From contig NC_064041.1 in assembly GCF_932526225.1 (NCBI RefSeq), positions 9,904,813 through 9,968,812 of the forward strand: DNA of 64,000 nt. Direction: 5' to 3'. This document shows, one piece after another, positions 1-62,544 of this stretch. Positions within the stretch are counted from its first letter, which is position 1. Each line of letters begins with the position of its first letter. Made by a program: the position numbers and the translations under genes. The notes beneath the pieces were generated by a model. That model saw nothing but the letters and a program-made list of their open reading frames with translations, ran no database searches and was not told the origin of the DNA. Source of the DNA: Nematostella vectensis. Taxonomy: Eukaryota; Cnidaria; Anthozoa; Actiniaria; Edwardsiidae.

Positions 1-3000
1 GTCATCATCATCATCACCATCACCATCACCGTCACCATCAACATCATCATCACTATGCTATGTTGATGAATCGACCATGACAATTTTTTCTCTCTTTTTA
101 ACGGCAGAAACCCATCAGATAGTGTTGGTAGATGTGCTTATAGGTGTTATGTGCAATTACTTTCGAAATTCGGTGATGCCCCCCCCCCTGACAATGGCCA
201 AAAAACCTCCATGATGGTCGATTTATCTACAAGCCATAACGCCCCCCCTGAAAACCGGGGGGTCTCAAATTTTGTCAAAAGGTAGTCATGGCCTTATAAA
301 ACTATCATAGTTTCATTGAATTTGAACACTCCCATATGAGAATATGGATGATGTTGAATAAGACCCTAGGGGAAGTGTATTCCTGAACTAGACTTGACGT
401 TTTTGTAAAAAAGCAAATTTTCGAAAAAAAGAACCTTTAATTTTTGGTTGAAGATGTAGAGCTATAGCAACCAAGTTTGGAGGGTGGTTATAACTTGCTA
501 AGATCTCTGTGTGCTGTGAAGCGCAATTGTTGCGGTGCGCATGCGCAGAAGATTTAGAGCATTTCGCTATTCAAGTCGAATTATCAACAAAAAAAGAAAA
601 TGATTTTTTACAAGAAAAACTAGTTCTTTATGGGCGAATTTAAGCACAAGAATAAAGAATGAACCACACTACCAGATACCGTTCACATTAGATCAGTATC
701 GCCTTTAGTTTTTCAGATGATTTTCGTGGATCACATGCTAATGTTGATAAATCGACTTGATGCTTTTATCAATAAAGTTCGTAAAGTTACAAAGAGAAGA
801 GGTGTGTATCAGCACTAGGTCTTTAAATGTAATTTCCCAACATGGTACCTAACCTCAATTTGAAACATTTTGGGTTTCAAAAACACATTAATAGCTGAAA
901 ATTATGACTATTAGGATTGTGACCGAATTCTTTGACAACTATAACTGGGCAGTTAAAAGATAATAGGTGTCTAGTGACGGCTTGTTAAGAGCTTGAAGGT
1001 CTGGGAATAGGACGGTACATAACGCATGCATACATACATAGAGTCGTGTCCAAAAGTGCCTTAGTACTCTTCTGTTGATCTAAAAGTTATCACTATCTTG
1101 TCTGGTTGAACCCCGTCTTCCTTTCTGTTGTTTGTTTGTTTGTTTTTATTTATTTTAAGAGTAATAGAAATGTTAGTAATAAGGAATTGACATATATAAC
1201 AAATAAAGTTTTCTATTGCGGAAAAGGCTCAAGCGAAACCATGGGACTTCTGCTTACACGTAAGAGGAAAGGTTAAATTATACACAAGGCCTAAACTCGG
1301 GGTTCCACCGATGTTTTAGCCCTCTGTTTAACTCTAACTCCCCTTACGTTTTCAGGTCATTCATAAGCAATTTTGAGTAGGTTGTATAGTTTTTAACTCA
1401 ATGAAACGGAGAAGTACGTATGGTACTATACTAAAGACTGGATTTATTTTGCAAAGAAAAGTAGAAAGTGTTACCCGATTTCGTCTCCAACTAACCATAT
1501 AAGTGAAAATAGGCTGTTTAACATTCTATTCAACCAATCTTTCTCGAGAGTTGCAGCCATCGTTTGATGATTGTTAAAATTTGTCGGAAAGGTGCCGTGC
1601 AGCTATAGAAAAATTCCCTATGATGGCCATTCGTAGGCTGAAGAACTTGCTTAAAGACTTTGTGGTCCGTGCTAAGATCAAGACGAAGAGAAGAGGGCCT
1701 CGCGGGAATGTAAAGTGTAATTCAGCATTTAGATGTGTGATCTTTAAGGATAGCTTATTATCTTTACGGATAAGTTTCTAAAAAATTGGGAACACCTTTA
1801 CTAGTCATACTACGGGAAAGACATTCGTTACCAACCATGACCTGCACTGTAACATTGATATAAATGTTGTTTATCTGCTCTTTGTAGGGCGTGTGCGATT
1901 TCCAATACAAAGGCTTTACTAAAACCTTACACTTCCCTGCTAAACCCAAGTTTCAAGTTTAAGATAAAGCAGAATAGTTAACCACAAGAAAAGATCAGTG
2001 GCTGAGAGGGAGGCCGATACCTGGTGTACAGGCACTTCAACTCGGATAGACACACCCCCTGTATACGGGCCTGATTGATCAATCTACATTTTTCCCGAAG
2101 GGTGACTCAGCTTGAGTAAACACAGTTTTGTTGCAGCTTATAGAATGTATACGTGCTGGGATCTCATAGGATCGTAGAAAAAATGTCGTGAATGATCCTT
2201 CCTTCAGACAGTCGTCAACGAATTGCCTAAAGATCTTTACTTTTAATACCCTACATGCTTTTATTAGATCGGAAGAAAGCATTATTTTCCCACTTAGCTA
2301 CAACCCATTACATGATCGACCTCCCCTGCTTTAGCAAATGCAACGAGGTGTTGATATTGGCTGGTAGCGCTGGGTAATAGACGTAATTTGACTTTTCGGT
2401 TAAATTATATTCTTGTATAAACAAGCAGCTTTGCAGTGATCAAGAATGTCTGCTTTTTGCGGGTTTGACTTGGTTCGTACACTGTGTGTAACCAATAATT
2501 ATTCATCGAATGTATATCCTTGGTCTAAAATCTTGTGGTCAGCATATGAATGCTTATTTGTATCGATTTCCTATTTCAGGAAGATTTAGTATCGTTAACA
2601 CATGAAGGTATCACTACTTTCTTTCTCTAACAATCAAGTCGAATTATCAACAATTCAGTTATCAACAGTCGAAGTGTAATTATCAACTATCGAAGTCGAA
2701 TTATCAACTGTCGAAGTCGAATTATAAACGGTCAAGTCGAATTATCAACAGTTAAGTCAAATTATCAACAAGTCGATTTATCAACATCGAAGTCGAATTA
2801 TCAGTATTGAGGTCGAATTATCAACATTAGCAAGTCGATATATCACCGATATACCACCACCACCACCCACCACCCACCACCACCACCCACCACCGACCAC
2901 ATGACCACCTCGTAGATTGTATTATTATGACCACCTCGTAGATTGTATAGTAGTTATCAAATCTTGGAGAAAACTTTTGAAAGATTTTACTATTTTTTTC

Positions 3001-3003
3001 CAG
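1..3003. other. Upstream non-coding region, probably intron of RNF213
   Basis: I see no exon that can be supported here. It opens with a CAT/CAC microsatellite (1-55) and is AT-rich. The 66-codon open frame at 1581-1781 has no resemblance to RNF213 and no convincing splice sites. Because the first recognisable exon encodes an internal part of the RNF213 stalk, this is more likely intron sequence than promoter. Confidence 0.5.
2632..2832 (+). repeat. Degenerate tandem repeat, unit GTCGAATTATCAACA-like
   Basis: About ten imperfect copies of a 15-18 bp unit with core GTCGAATTATCAACA occur in a row. Related single copies appear at about 571-590 and, inverted, near 740-760. A CCACCACC-rich tract (2849-2895) follows directly. 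Confidence 0.85.
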
Positions 3004-54128
<51,125 letters not shown>

Positions 54129-54330
54129 TTGTCAGTAACCATGAGAAACATAGGCAGGGCATCACTTGGCTAGCACTGGCCATAACTAATGAAGGCTAGG
54201 CACCACTTTGTTGGCAATAACCATATATAACGTAGAAATGGGATTCTTGGTTGAGAGTCACAATGAGCGATCCAGGCGGGTCTCCACTCGATGGACAATA
54301 ACCATAGGCAACGTAGGAAGGTTACCCTGA

Positions 54331-54900
54331 AGCAAGGGCGCAGCGCTTGATGTCCATAACCTCAGCTAGATTTTGATTAATCCTCAGTCGTTCGTGTTTG
54401 TTGGGAAGATGACAGAGACTGGAAAAACAAGTTGGAATTCTTATTACACCAATTATAAAACTTAACCACCCTATAATTTTTAAACCATGCTGCTTGGGAT
54501 CCACAATGTTGAATAGCGGTTTACGGCCTCTGGGCTGTGTGTTCTATTGGTGTTTGTTTTATTTTAGGGCCATGTTTATTGCCAACAATTTGTATACGAA
54601 TTAGGAGCGCAATTCGTGCATGTAGAGATGTATGATAGTTTTAGATTAAAAATGTGCTACTGTTGTCTTACATGTCAATAACAACAAATTTCTGCATTGG
54701 TTTGCAACAAAGACACCAGAGGACCTTAATCATAATACCTGAAATACATTAATGTTCGTTAAAAAGATAAGAAAAGAAAAAAAGGACACATGTACAAGGG
54801 TTTTCTTTTTTTATAGATATAAACGTTAATAAATTTCTTTTGCAATTCCTACAAAACTGTACACACTAACATAACCTTTGAAGTAATTACAAAGACTTTT
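54331..54900. other. Region downstream of RNF213
   Basis: AT-rich DNA with candidate polyadenylation signals and no ORF or element I recognise. Confidence 0.5.
54828..54833 (+). terminator. Candidate polyadenylation signal AATAAA
   Basis: This is the first AATAAA I noticed after the RNF213 stop, 700 bp downstream. An ATTAAA at 54645-54650 is a nearer alternative. No transcript evidence is available, so the 3' end is a guess. Confidence 0.3.
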
Positions 54901-57058
54901 ACCCCAGACCCACCCTTTGTAGTGAGGTACAGTACAGAGCCCCTTCCCTAAGACTCACCCTTTGTAGTGAGGTACAGTACATAGCCCCTTTCACCAGACC
55001 CACCCTTTGTAGTGAGGTACAGTACAGAGCCCCTTTCACCAGACCCACCCTTTGTAATGAAGTACAGTACAGAGCCCCTTTCACCAGACCCACCCTTTGT
55101 AGTGAGGTACAGTACAGAGCCCCTTCCCTAAGACCCACCCTTTGTAGTGAGGTACAGTACAGAGCCCCTTTCACCAGACCCACCCTTTGTAGTGAGGTAC
55201 AGTACAGAGCCCCTTCCCTAAGACCCACACTTTGTAGTGAGGTACAGTACAGAGCCCTTTCACCAGACCCACCCTTTGTAGTGAGGTACAGTACAGAGCC
55301 CCTTCCCTAAGACCCACCCTTTGTAGTGAGGTACAGTACAGAGCCCCTTTCACCAGACCCACCCTTTGTAGTGAGGTACAGTACAGAGCCCCTTTCACCA
55401 GACCCACCCTTTGTAGTGAGGTACAGTACAGAGCCACTTCCCTAAGACCCACCCTTTGTAGTGAGGTACAGTAAAGAGCCCCTTCCCTAAGACCCACCCT
55501 TTGTAGTGAGGTACAGTACAGAGCCCCTTCCCTAAGACCCACCCTTTGTATGAAGTACAGTACAGAGCCCTTTCACCAGACCCACCCTTTGTAGTGAGGT
55601 ACAGTACAGAGCCCCTTCCCTAAGACCCACCCTTTGTAGTGAGGTACAGTACAGAGCCCCTTTCACCAGACCCACCCTTTGTAGTGAGGTACAGTACAGA
55701 GCCCCTTTCACCAGACCCACCCTTTGTAGTGAGGTACAGTACAGAGCCACTTCCCTAAGACCCACCCTTTGTAGTGAGGTACAGTAAAGAGCCCCTTCCC
55801 TAAGACCCACCCTTTGTAGTGAGGTACAGTACAGAGCCCCTTTCACCAGACCCACCCTTTGTAGTGAGGTACAGTACAGAGCCCCTTCCCCAAGACCCAC
55901 CCTTTGTAGTGAGGTACAGTACAGAGCGCCTTCACTAAGACCCACCCTTTGTAGTGAGGTACAGTACAGAGCCCCTTCCCCCAGACCCACCCTGTGTAGT
56001 GAGGTACAGTACAGAGCCCCTTTCACCAGACCCACCCTTTGTAGTGAGGTACAATTAAGAGCCCCTTACACCAGACCCACCCTTTGTAGTGAGGTATAGT
56101 ACAGAGCACCTTCCCTAAGACCCACCCTTTGTAGTGAGGTACAGTACAGAGCCCCTTTCACCAGACCCACCCTTTGTAGTGAGGTACAGTACAGAGCCCC
56201 TTTCACCAGACCCACCCTTTGTAGTGAGGTACAGTACAGAGCCCCTTCACCCAGACCCACCATTTGTAGTGAAGTACAGTACAGAGCCCCTTCCCTAAGA
56301 CCCACCCTTTTTAGTGAGGTACAGTACAGAGCCCTTTCCCTAAGACCCACCCTTCGTAGTGAGGTACAGTACAGAGCCCCTTTCACCAGACCCACCCTTT
56401 GTAGTGAGGTACAGTACAGAGCGCCTTCACTAAGACCCACCCTTTGTAGTGAGGTACAGTACAGAGCCCCTTTCACCAGACCCACCCTTTGTAGTGAGGT
56501 ACAGTACAGAGCCCCTTTCACCAGACCCACCCTTTGTAGTGAGGTACAGTACAGAGCCCCTTCCCCAAGACCCACCCTTTGTAGTGAGGTACAGTACAGA
56601 GCACCTTCCCCAAGACCCACCCTTCGTAGTGAGGTACAGTACAGAGCCCTTCCCCCAGACCCACCCTTTGTAGTGAGGTACAGTACAGAGCCCCTTCCCC
56701 CAGACCCACCCTTTGTAGTGAGGTACAGTACAGAACCCCTTCCCCCAGACCCACCCTTTGTAGTGAGGTACAGTACAGAGCACCTTCACCCAGACCCACC
56801 ATTTGTAGTGAAGTACAGTACAGAGCCCCTTCCCTAAGACCCACCCTTTTTAGTGAGGTACAGTACAGAGCCCCTTCCCTAAGACCCACCCTTTGTAGTG
56901 AGGTACAGTACAGAGCACCTTTCACCAGACCCACCCTTTGTAGTGAGGTACAGTACAGAGCCCCTTTCACCAGACCCACCCTTTGTAGTGAGGTACAGTA
57001 CAGAGCCCCTTCCCTAAGACCCACCCTTTGTAGTGAGGTACAGTACAGAGCCCCTTTT
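54900..57058. repeat. 45-bp minisatellite, about 48 copies
   Basis: The unit is CCAGACCCACCCTTTGTAGT followed by GAGGTACAGTACAGAGCCCC and TTTCA. Variants CCCTAAGAC, ACCAGAC and CCCCAGAC alternate. Because 45 is a multiple of three, the minus strand stays open for hundreds of codons with a 15-residue repeat. I see no start context, flanking gene or conserved protein, so I do not call a CDS. Confidence 0.97.
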
Positions 57059-57059
57059 A

Positions 57060-57207
57060 CCTTAAAACTTATAACATGCTTCACGTACCAACCTTGTTTC
57101 TTTCCTTAGTAGGGGGAGAGAAGTCATATATTCCGTTACAAAAACTCCCCAAAATCGTATATTACCAATAAATATGACAACAACAAGGCATGTTATAAGT
57201 TTTAAGG
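57060..57207. mobile_element. 148-bp element with perfect 20-bp terminal inverted repeats
   Basis: CCTTAAAACTTATAACATGC (57060-57079) is exactly complementary to 57188-57207. It directly abuts the minisatellite. It contains TTCACGTACC, a word also used in the repeats at 57440-57610, so it may be the edge of the larger element to the right. Confidence 0.8.
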
Positions 57208-57439
57208 CAATTTTATTGGCAATGTTTCACAAAATATCGCGACTTCAATCCGCTCGTTTTACCTCTAAGAATAACAGCCAATTCCAAGCTACGAACAAGC
57301 TTCGAAACCATTGCCTGGGCTGCCTGTGCCATGACCTGTCCTGGACTCACGGGGGGGGGACCGGGGGGTTTCAGTGAAACGGCCTGGGAGGCGCGAATCG
57401 CCCCTCCGGGCCTCCCAGCCCCGTCTCTATATATCAGGC

Positions 57440-58055
57440 AGATAATGCTTCACGTACATAAACAATCGGCAAAAGCTAATGTAGGCCAAATCGATTTCAC
57501 GTACATAAGCTTTTGGCGATTGCTAATGTAGGCAAAATCGATTTCACGTACATAAGCTTTTGGCAATTGCTAATGTAGGCCAAATCGATTTCACGTACAT
57601 GAATGATTAATTAGGGCTGTAGGCCGGGCGCGTTTCGCGTACATGAATAATTAATTAGGGCTGCGTACATGAATGGTTAATTAGGGCAACCGTAGGCCGG
57701 GCGCGTTTCGCGTACATGAATAATTAATTAGGGCTGCAGGCCGGTGGGCGTTCCGCGTGCACGAATAATTAATTAGGGCTGTAGGCCGGGCGCGTTTCGC
57801 GTACATGAATAATTAGGGTGTAGGCCAAATCGGTTTCGCGTACATAGATAATTAGTGCAATCGTCCATGTAGGCCAAATCGATTTCACGTACATAAGCTT
57901 TTGGCAATTATTCATGTACGCCGGGCGCGTTTCGCGTACATGAATAATTAATTAGGGCTGCAGGCCGGTGGGCGTTTCGCGTGCATGAATAATTAATTAG
58001 GGCTGCAGGCCGGTGGGCGTTTCGCGTGCATGAATAATTAATTAGGGCTGCGTAC
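57440..58055 (+). repeat. Block of short direct repeats at the left side of the large element
   Basis: Two interleaved motifs: TTTCACGTACATAAGCTTTT with GGC(A)ATTGCTAATGTAGGC (57450-57600, again near 57880), and CGCGTACATGAATAATTAAT with TAGGGCTG(T/C)AGGCCGG (57595-58055, about eight copies). They precede the first ORF of the element and could be sub-terminal repeats, promoter or replication sites; function is not shown. Confidence 0.85.
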
Positions 58056-58424
58056 ATGAATAATAAATTATGGCCCCCAAGGGCTTTGCAATTAGACATC
58101 CGTCTGTCCTGTGGTATACCAAGCGTTCGAAGGATGAGGTGCGGAAAGGATTATTGCGGGTGGCTAAAGGTCGGTCACGCAAACACGTGCGGCCGAAGGT
58201 GCATGGACACCTACTGCAAGGTGAACCTCCAAAGGCTCCGTAAGGGCATCCCCCTCCCCCTGCCGTGCAGGATCTGCGGCATAGGGAATCGGTCGGAGAC
58301 GCGGTTGTGCCGCCCTTGCGGAGCGAATCGTGTAGGGCAGAGGATGCGTTGCGTCGAGAGGCGCGCTCGGAAATGGTTCGCACTCGTCCTGTCTGACATC
58401 GCAGCCCGCGGCACAGGCAATTGA
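58056..58424 (+). CDS. Cys-rich, possibly zinc-binding ORF of the mobile element
   Basis: The 122-codon frame has eleven Cys and is rich in Arg. CRICGIGNRSETRLCRPCG gives a C-x2-C-x10-C-x2-C pattern typical of a zinc ribbon. An earlier Cys cluster (RRMRCGKDYC ... TCGRRC ... TYC) could bind a second zinc. The start codon is the last copy of the ATGAATAAT repeat; earlier copies read ATG AAT AAT TAA. I do not recognise a family. Overlapping frames on the minus strand are open too, so coding is not certain. Confidence 0.45.
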   Translation: MNNKLWPPRALQLDIRLSCGIPSVRRMRCGKDYCGWLKVGHANTCGRRCMDTYCKVNLQRLRKGIPLPLPCRICGIGNRSETRLCRPCGANRVGQRMRCVERRARKWFALVLSDIAARGTGN

Positions 58425-58645
58425 GACTGGGTGGCACAAGGCATACCCAAACGTCCTGTCCGACACCGCGGCCCGCGGTACGGGCGATTAGGGGCTGGGT
58501 GGCACAAGGCACACCCAAACGCTCGTCCCGCCGGCTGCGGTACGGGCAATTAGAGACTGGGTGGCACGGGTCATACCCGAACACTCGTCCCGCCGGTTGT
58601 GATACGGGCGGTCGGAGATTGGGTGGCACAGGGTATATCCAAACA
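58425..58645 (+). repeat. About 69-bp tandem repeat, four copies, inside the element
   Basis: Each unit has GACTGGGTGGCACAAGGCAT, ACCCAAACG, a CCGCGGCCCGCGG-like palindromic part and GTACGGGCAATTAG. The repeat starts in the last codons of the Cys-rich ORF and ends just before the next ATG (58645). Confidence 0.85.
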
Positions 58646-59621
58646 TGGACGCTTATATAGAGGAGATTCTCGATAGCATGCGTGACAAAGAGGCGCCCGC
58701 CGTACTGGCAGGGCTGGTCCAGAACATCCTGGACGAGGACATCCCCGTAATATCAAACACAGGCTGCTTAAGCCGCTCGTACCGGAGAAGGTGTGGACGG
58801 AGGAAGACGACCCTCTGCTGCTGGAACGGCGGCAAGAGGACCCGGAGGGCTTAGACCCCGAGGAGTACTATTCTGTCTTCGTCGGCGGCGCCCATCTTCG
58901 GTTCTCAAGCGTGGATGCCACTCTACGGGGCCAATACATAAGCGCCGGTATTTACCAGGAGATACGAAATCTTGGTGGAACAGGTGTCGTTGCTCTAAAG
59001 CCGGTTGTGTGGGGGCCTGATATTAATGGCGACGCCTCGGTGTGGTGGGTCTCGCACGAGCGAGAGTTTCTGCGGGCGAACGCAGTGCTTCCGCTGGTGC
59101 TCGAGATGGTAGACCCCGACCGGCGTTACAGACTCTTTACGGTCGTTGGTAAGGCCCCCGTAGAGCCATTGGCGCCAATCATAGAGGAGGAAGGGCGCTC
59201 GGAGCACAAGATCGGTGGGTCGTTATTCAAAAGAGGGGGCCAAATCGCAGTCGGTGCCCTGGAAGGCATCGATGCGGGTATTTGGGAGAAAGGACGAGAG
59301 TACCTCGTCTACGTGAGATACGAGCTTCGCCCTCTACCTGAGCGAAATGGTGAGCCTGGGCCAATGTTTGAGCGAGAGGGGAGTGACGCCTTCGTTAACT
59401 GGGTTGTGAGCTATGTTGCCGACTTCTTGAGAAATCGCGGCACCTCGCGCTCCCTTGGTCTAACCAAGACACGAGGCAAGATCCTCGAGCGATTCGACAA
59501 GAAGCTGGCCACTACGGGATGCACCAACGAAGACCTCTTTGAGATGGAAAAGAAGCTCGGGATAAAGCTCGGGATAGCAGTGGATGCCCTGGGTAACGTC
59601 CTGTGGGACTCGGGGAAGTAA
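58645..59621 (+). pseudogene. Unknown element protein, broken by a frameshift near 58,743
   Basis: ATG 58645 opens a frame (MDAYIEEILDSM...) that loses its acidic, helical character after about 32 codons. The frame one base back (-1) takes up a long open stretch from 58743 to TAA 59619-59621. The switch sits at a CCCC run, so it may be a one-base loss or, less likely, a programmed slip. The second part is about 290 residues, with no motif I can name. It is in the same frame as the polymerase-like ORF that follows, which suggests the two may once have been one long protein. I give no function. Confidence 0.55.
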
Positions 59622-62465
59622 AAGAGGGGGTACACACAAATCCGCATCCCTTGCCACAATAACCACGCCTGGGCGGAGCTTCCGACTGAACCACCTGCGA
59701 TCGCGAGCGTCCACGGCCTAGACTTCGAGGCTGAGAGGGAGCTTCGTTCGTTATGCCATGGGGAGGCAGCGCCTCGCGCCACCAGTGCCGCCACAAAGAC
59801 GCGCGAGGCAAAGGTGCGAGAGGTGCTCATCCGCTTTATAAACAGGGCGATCCCCAGAAGCACGAGGGTCTGGCTGTGTGTGCGTGTTATAGTCACGCAC
59901 GAAGGCAAACTGTACCGGTCGGGACAGGACGGGGCGGCTATCGACAGGGCGTTTACAGACGGACATGATCCTCAATGGCTCCCTGATGATCACCCAGCCT
60001 ACCAAGAGTACACCGAAGCTACGCACTCGATGGGCGGCGCAATAGGGTATCGCTTCAAGAAGTGGACCCAAAGAGAGAACATCAGGCCAACGCCTCTTAA
60101 ATACAGGGACGTCTGGCGAGCGGCGCAGGTTGAGTCCAAAGTGTGGAATAGCAAAGAAAACTTAGGGGCGCATCCTCATGCGCACATCGACATGCGTGCG
60201 GCGTACCTAGGATGCGAGGACAGCGTCTTCGGCGGCGCCTTGGACGCCATTGATTTAGTACGGAAATACGGCTTCCCTACGAACGTGTATCGTATCGCGG
60301 ATGTTGCGGGACGGCCATTCAGCGAGGTTCTTCAACTGACCGGGGCCATTCAGCTGACCGAGTGGGGGTTCTCTGAGGCCTGCCTCCCCTACACTTCCGG
60401 GAGGGTAGGGCAGCACTTGGAACAAAACGAGGGCTGGATCACCACGCCAGAGCTCAAGGACCTGCTAGACTCGGGTGACCTCGCCATGGCCGCGGCGAGG
60501 GAGGTGTTGTATAGCGTCGGAAAAAAGGACTCCATCACGTTCCCCCACTCCATCGTGCGCCGCCCCGGCGGCGAAGACTCGCAGGGTCGAGATGTCGCTG
60601 TCCGTTTCGTAGGCAAGTGCGCTCGCCATGGCGACGAGTCCTCGATCGTAGTCCGCGACCGTGAAGAAGCCGCGTATCTGACAAACCTCCTTGCGGGCAC
60701 CGACCACTTACTTAACTCCGAGCATGCCGACGGGGCTCATCTGATCCAATACAAAGACGGTGTCCGGCGCTCACAATGGTACCATATCAGGGCCTTCGTC
60801 TTGGCGTACACAAACATAGCGTTGCGACGCATGTTGAGACGGATCCCTCGCGAAGACGTCCTCCGAGTGTGCACAGATGCCATATACGCAAAGGCGGTGC
60901 CCAGTGGTGTGAAGCTCGTGAAGCGAAATCCGAGGTATGGAGAGTGGCGCCACAAGAGGCCTGGGTACGAGTGGCGACCCGAAGCGGCTTGGGGTCCGAA
61001 GAGGTCGGGGTGCTTGGCTAGGGAGCCAAGCACTGCGCCGAGTCTGCCGTGCGATCTAGTGTCAGCGACCTCTGCGAGGATGTATCTAGCCGGCCAGGGA
61101 AGATCGGGAAAGACCGAGTGGGCGGTGAGCTTGTTCCGCGGCCGCAACGTTGTGGTGCTCACCCCCGAGAACGACCTCGCCCACGACCATCGCAACAACC
61201 CGCGCCTCGCGGTAAAGGCTCAAACCTACCACCACTACCTATGCATACCAGCGGAGAAGCCGATAGAGTAGTGGAGACCTTTCGAGCTGGGGCACAAACT
61301 CGACCGCCTCGCAGAAGTGATTATTATTGACGAGTGCTGTAAGGTACAGACTAAAGTGCTACGCGCCATCCTAGGGTATCTCGCCACGCGGCCGTGTCAG
61401 GTAGTGTGTTGTGGCGACTATGGGCAGGTCCCGCCCTGGGGAGATAAAGAGGGGCCTCACGATATGCTCAAGGAGTGGGCACAACGGAACATCCGCTGGT
61501 TCGAGTCCGACTACCGCTGCCTGTGTGAAGACTGCGGAAAGCCGTACAGTACATGCGACTGCGGCTCTGCCGCGCCCTCCTCCAGGCTCCACGACATAAA
61601 GGGCCGGATTTGGTGTCAGCCAGACTCCCAACAGCTTGAGGTGTTTCGAGAGGAGTTGGATGGGGTGGCGTTCGACGCGGCGATCGAGCAGGCCCACCCA
61701 AGCGATATGTGGGTGTGCTCGACCAACAAGATGGGGGCCCTTGTTCAGCAGCGATTGGTAGAGCACCAGAGGAAAAACTGCCCCCGATTGCCAGCAACCA
61801 TCCGCTTTGATCCCGACCCTAGCGTCGCGCATCGTTATCGCAAGCAAGGGCGGCCGGTGCCCGTGCCAGGCAAAAGGGGCGAGAAGGTCGACGCGTACAA
61901 AGGCACGGTAGTCGAGGTCCCTCTCGGCGTGGTCCTTAACGGGCTTCCCCTCGAGTGGGAATACGCGGGCTGGGGGACAGTCCACCGGGTGCAGGGCAAG
62001 ACTATCCAAAATCCAAGGCGTCTGTTTATCACAGACCACAGCTTAGAGGGCTGGATCACGAATGCTGTATACACCGGCATCTCCCGCTTGCGGCTCGCCG
62101 ACCAGATAGTCCTCGTGATCCCCCCCGATGACACCCCAGGTGCCTTGGTTCCCACAGGAATGCAGGCTACGCCCAGTGAAGAGCTCATTATAGCGCGAAT
62201 CAAGCGATACGCTATAGACGACAGGCAAAAGGGTCGCACGAAGTACACGGGGCCGAACCACGTTCTGACGGTAGACCACGTACTCGGCATGATTGCTGAC
62301 GCGGAAAAGAAGTGCACGCTCTGTGGCACTCAGCTTCTGCTTCAGGGGTACACCAAGAGTCATCCCCAATGCTTCAGTATCGACAGGCTGGACGACAGTC
62401 AGGGTCACTACAAGTGGAACGTCAGACTCACGTGCCTTAGCTGCAATAGAAGGCACAAGCGCTGA
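59622..62465 (+). pseudogene. Family B polymerase-like + SF1 helicase + HNH protein, interrupted by TAG
   Basis: One frame is open from 59622 to 62465 except for TAG at 61269-61271. N-terminal part: HAHIDMRAAYLGC looks like polymerase motif A (DxxxxY), and a helix YHIRAFVLAYTNIALRR followed by RVCTDAIYAK resembles the family B palm with a motif C-like TD. Middle: GQGRSGKTEW (Walker A), then after the stop VIIIDECCKV (Walker B), VVCCGDYGQVPPWGD (motif III), TVHRVQGKTIQ and VYTGISRLRLADQIVLV (motifs V and VI) define an SF1 helicase of the RecD/Pif1 type. C-terminus: KKCTLCG, FSIDRLDD and RLTCLSCNRRH make an HNH-type nuclease or zinc knuckle. There is no in-frame ATG before 60030. The helicase call is firm; the polymerase call is moderate. 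Roles in copying the element are inferred. Confidence 0.7.
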
Positions 62466-62466
62466 T

Positions 62467-62544
62467 CACGCTAGCGTGACGCTAGCGTGGCACTAGGGTG
62501 ACGCTAGCGCGACCAGCAGATTTTTTCGGTCGCGCTGGCGTCAC
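62467..62544. repeat. Palindrome and hairpin at the convergent gene junction
   Basis: CACGCTAGCGTG (62467-62478) is a perfect 12-bp palindrome. GTGACGCTAGCGCGACC (62498-62514) pairs with 62528-62544 at 16 of 17 positions around a T6-containing loop. GCTAGCG occurs three times. It sits where the + strand helicase ORF and the - strand integrase ORF meet. Confidence 0.88.

Noticed and set aside
1581-1781. Basic 66-codon ORF upstream of exon 1
   Set aside because: No RNF213 match, no supported splice sites and no sign of constraint.
2632-2832. CRISPR-like array
   Set aside because: Units are contiguous and degenerate with no unique spacers, in a eukaryotic intron.
54899-57084. Long minus-strand ORFs with a 15-residue Cys-containing repeat
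   Set aside because: They are explained by the 45-bp minisatellite; there is no flanking gene structure or known protein.
59411-62456. Minus-strand ORFs of 100-220 codons under the polymerase-helicase region
   Set aside because: GC-rich shadow frames opposite a frame with clear helicase motifs.
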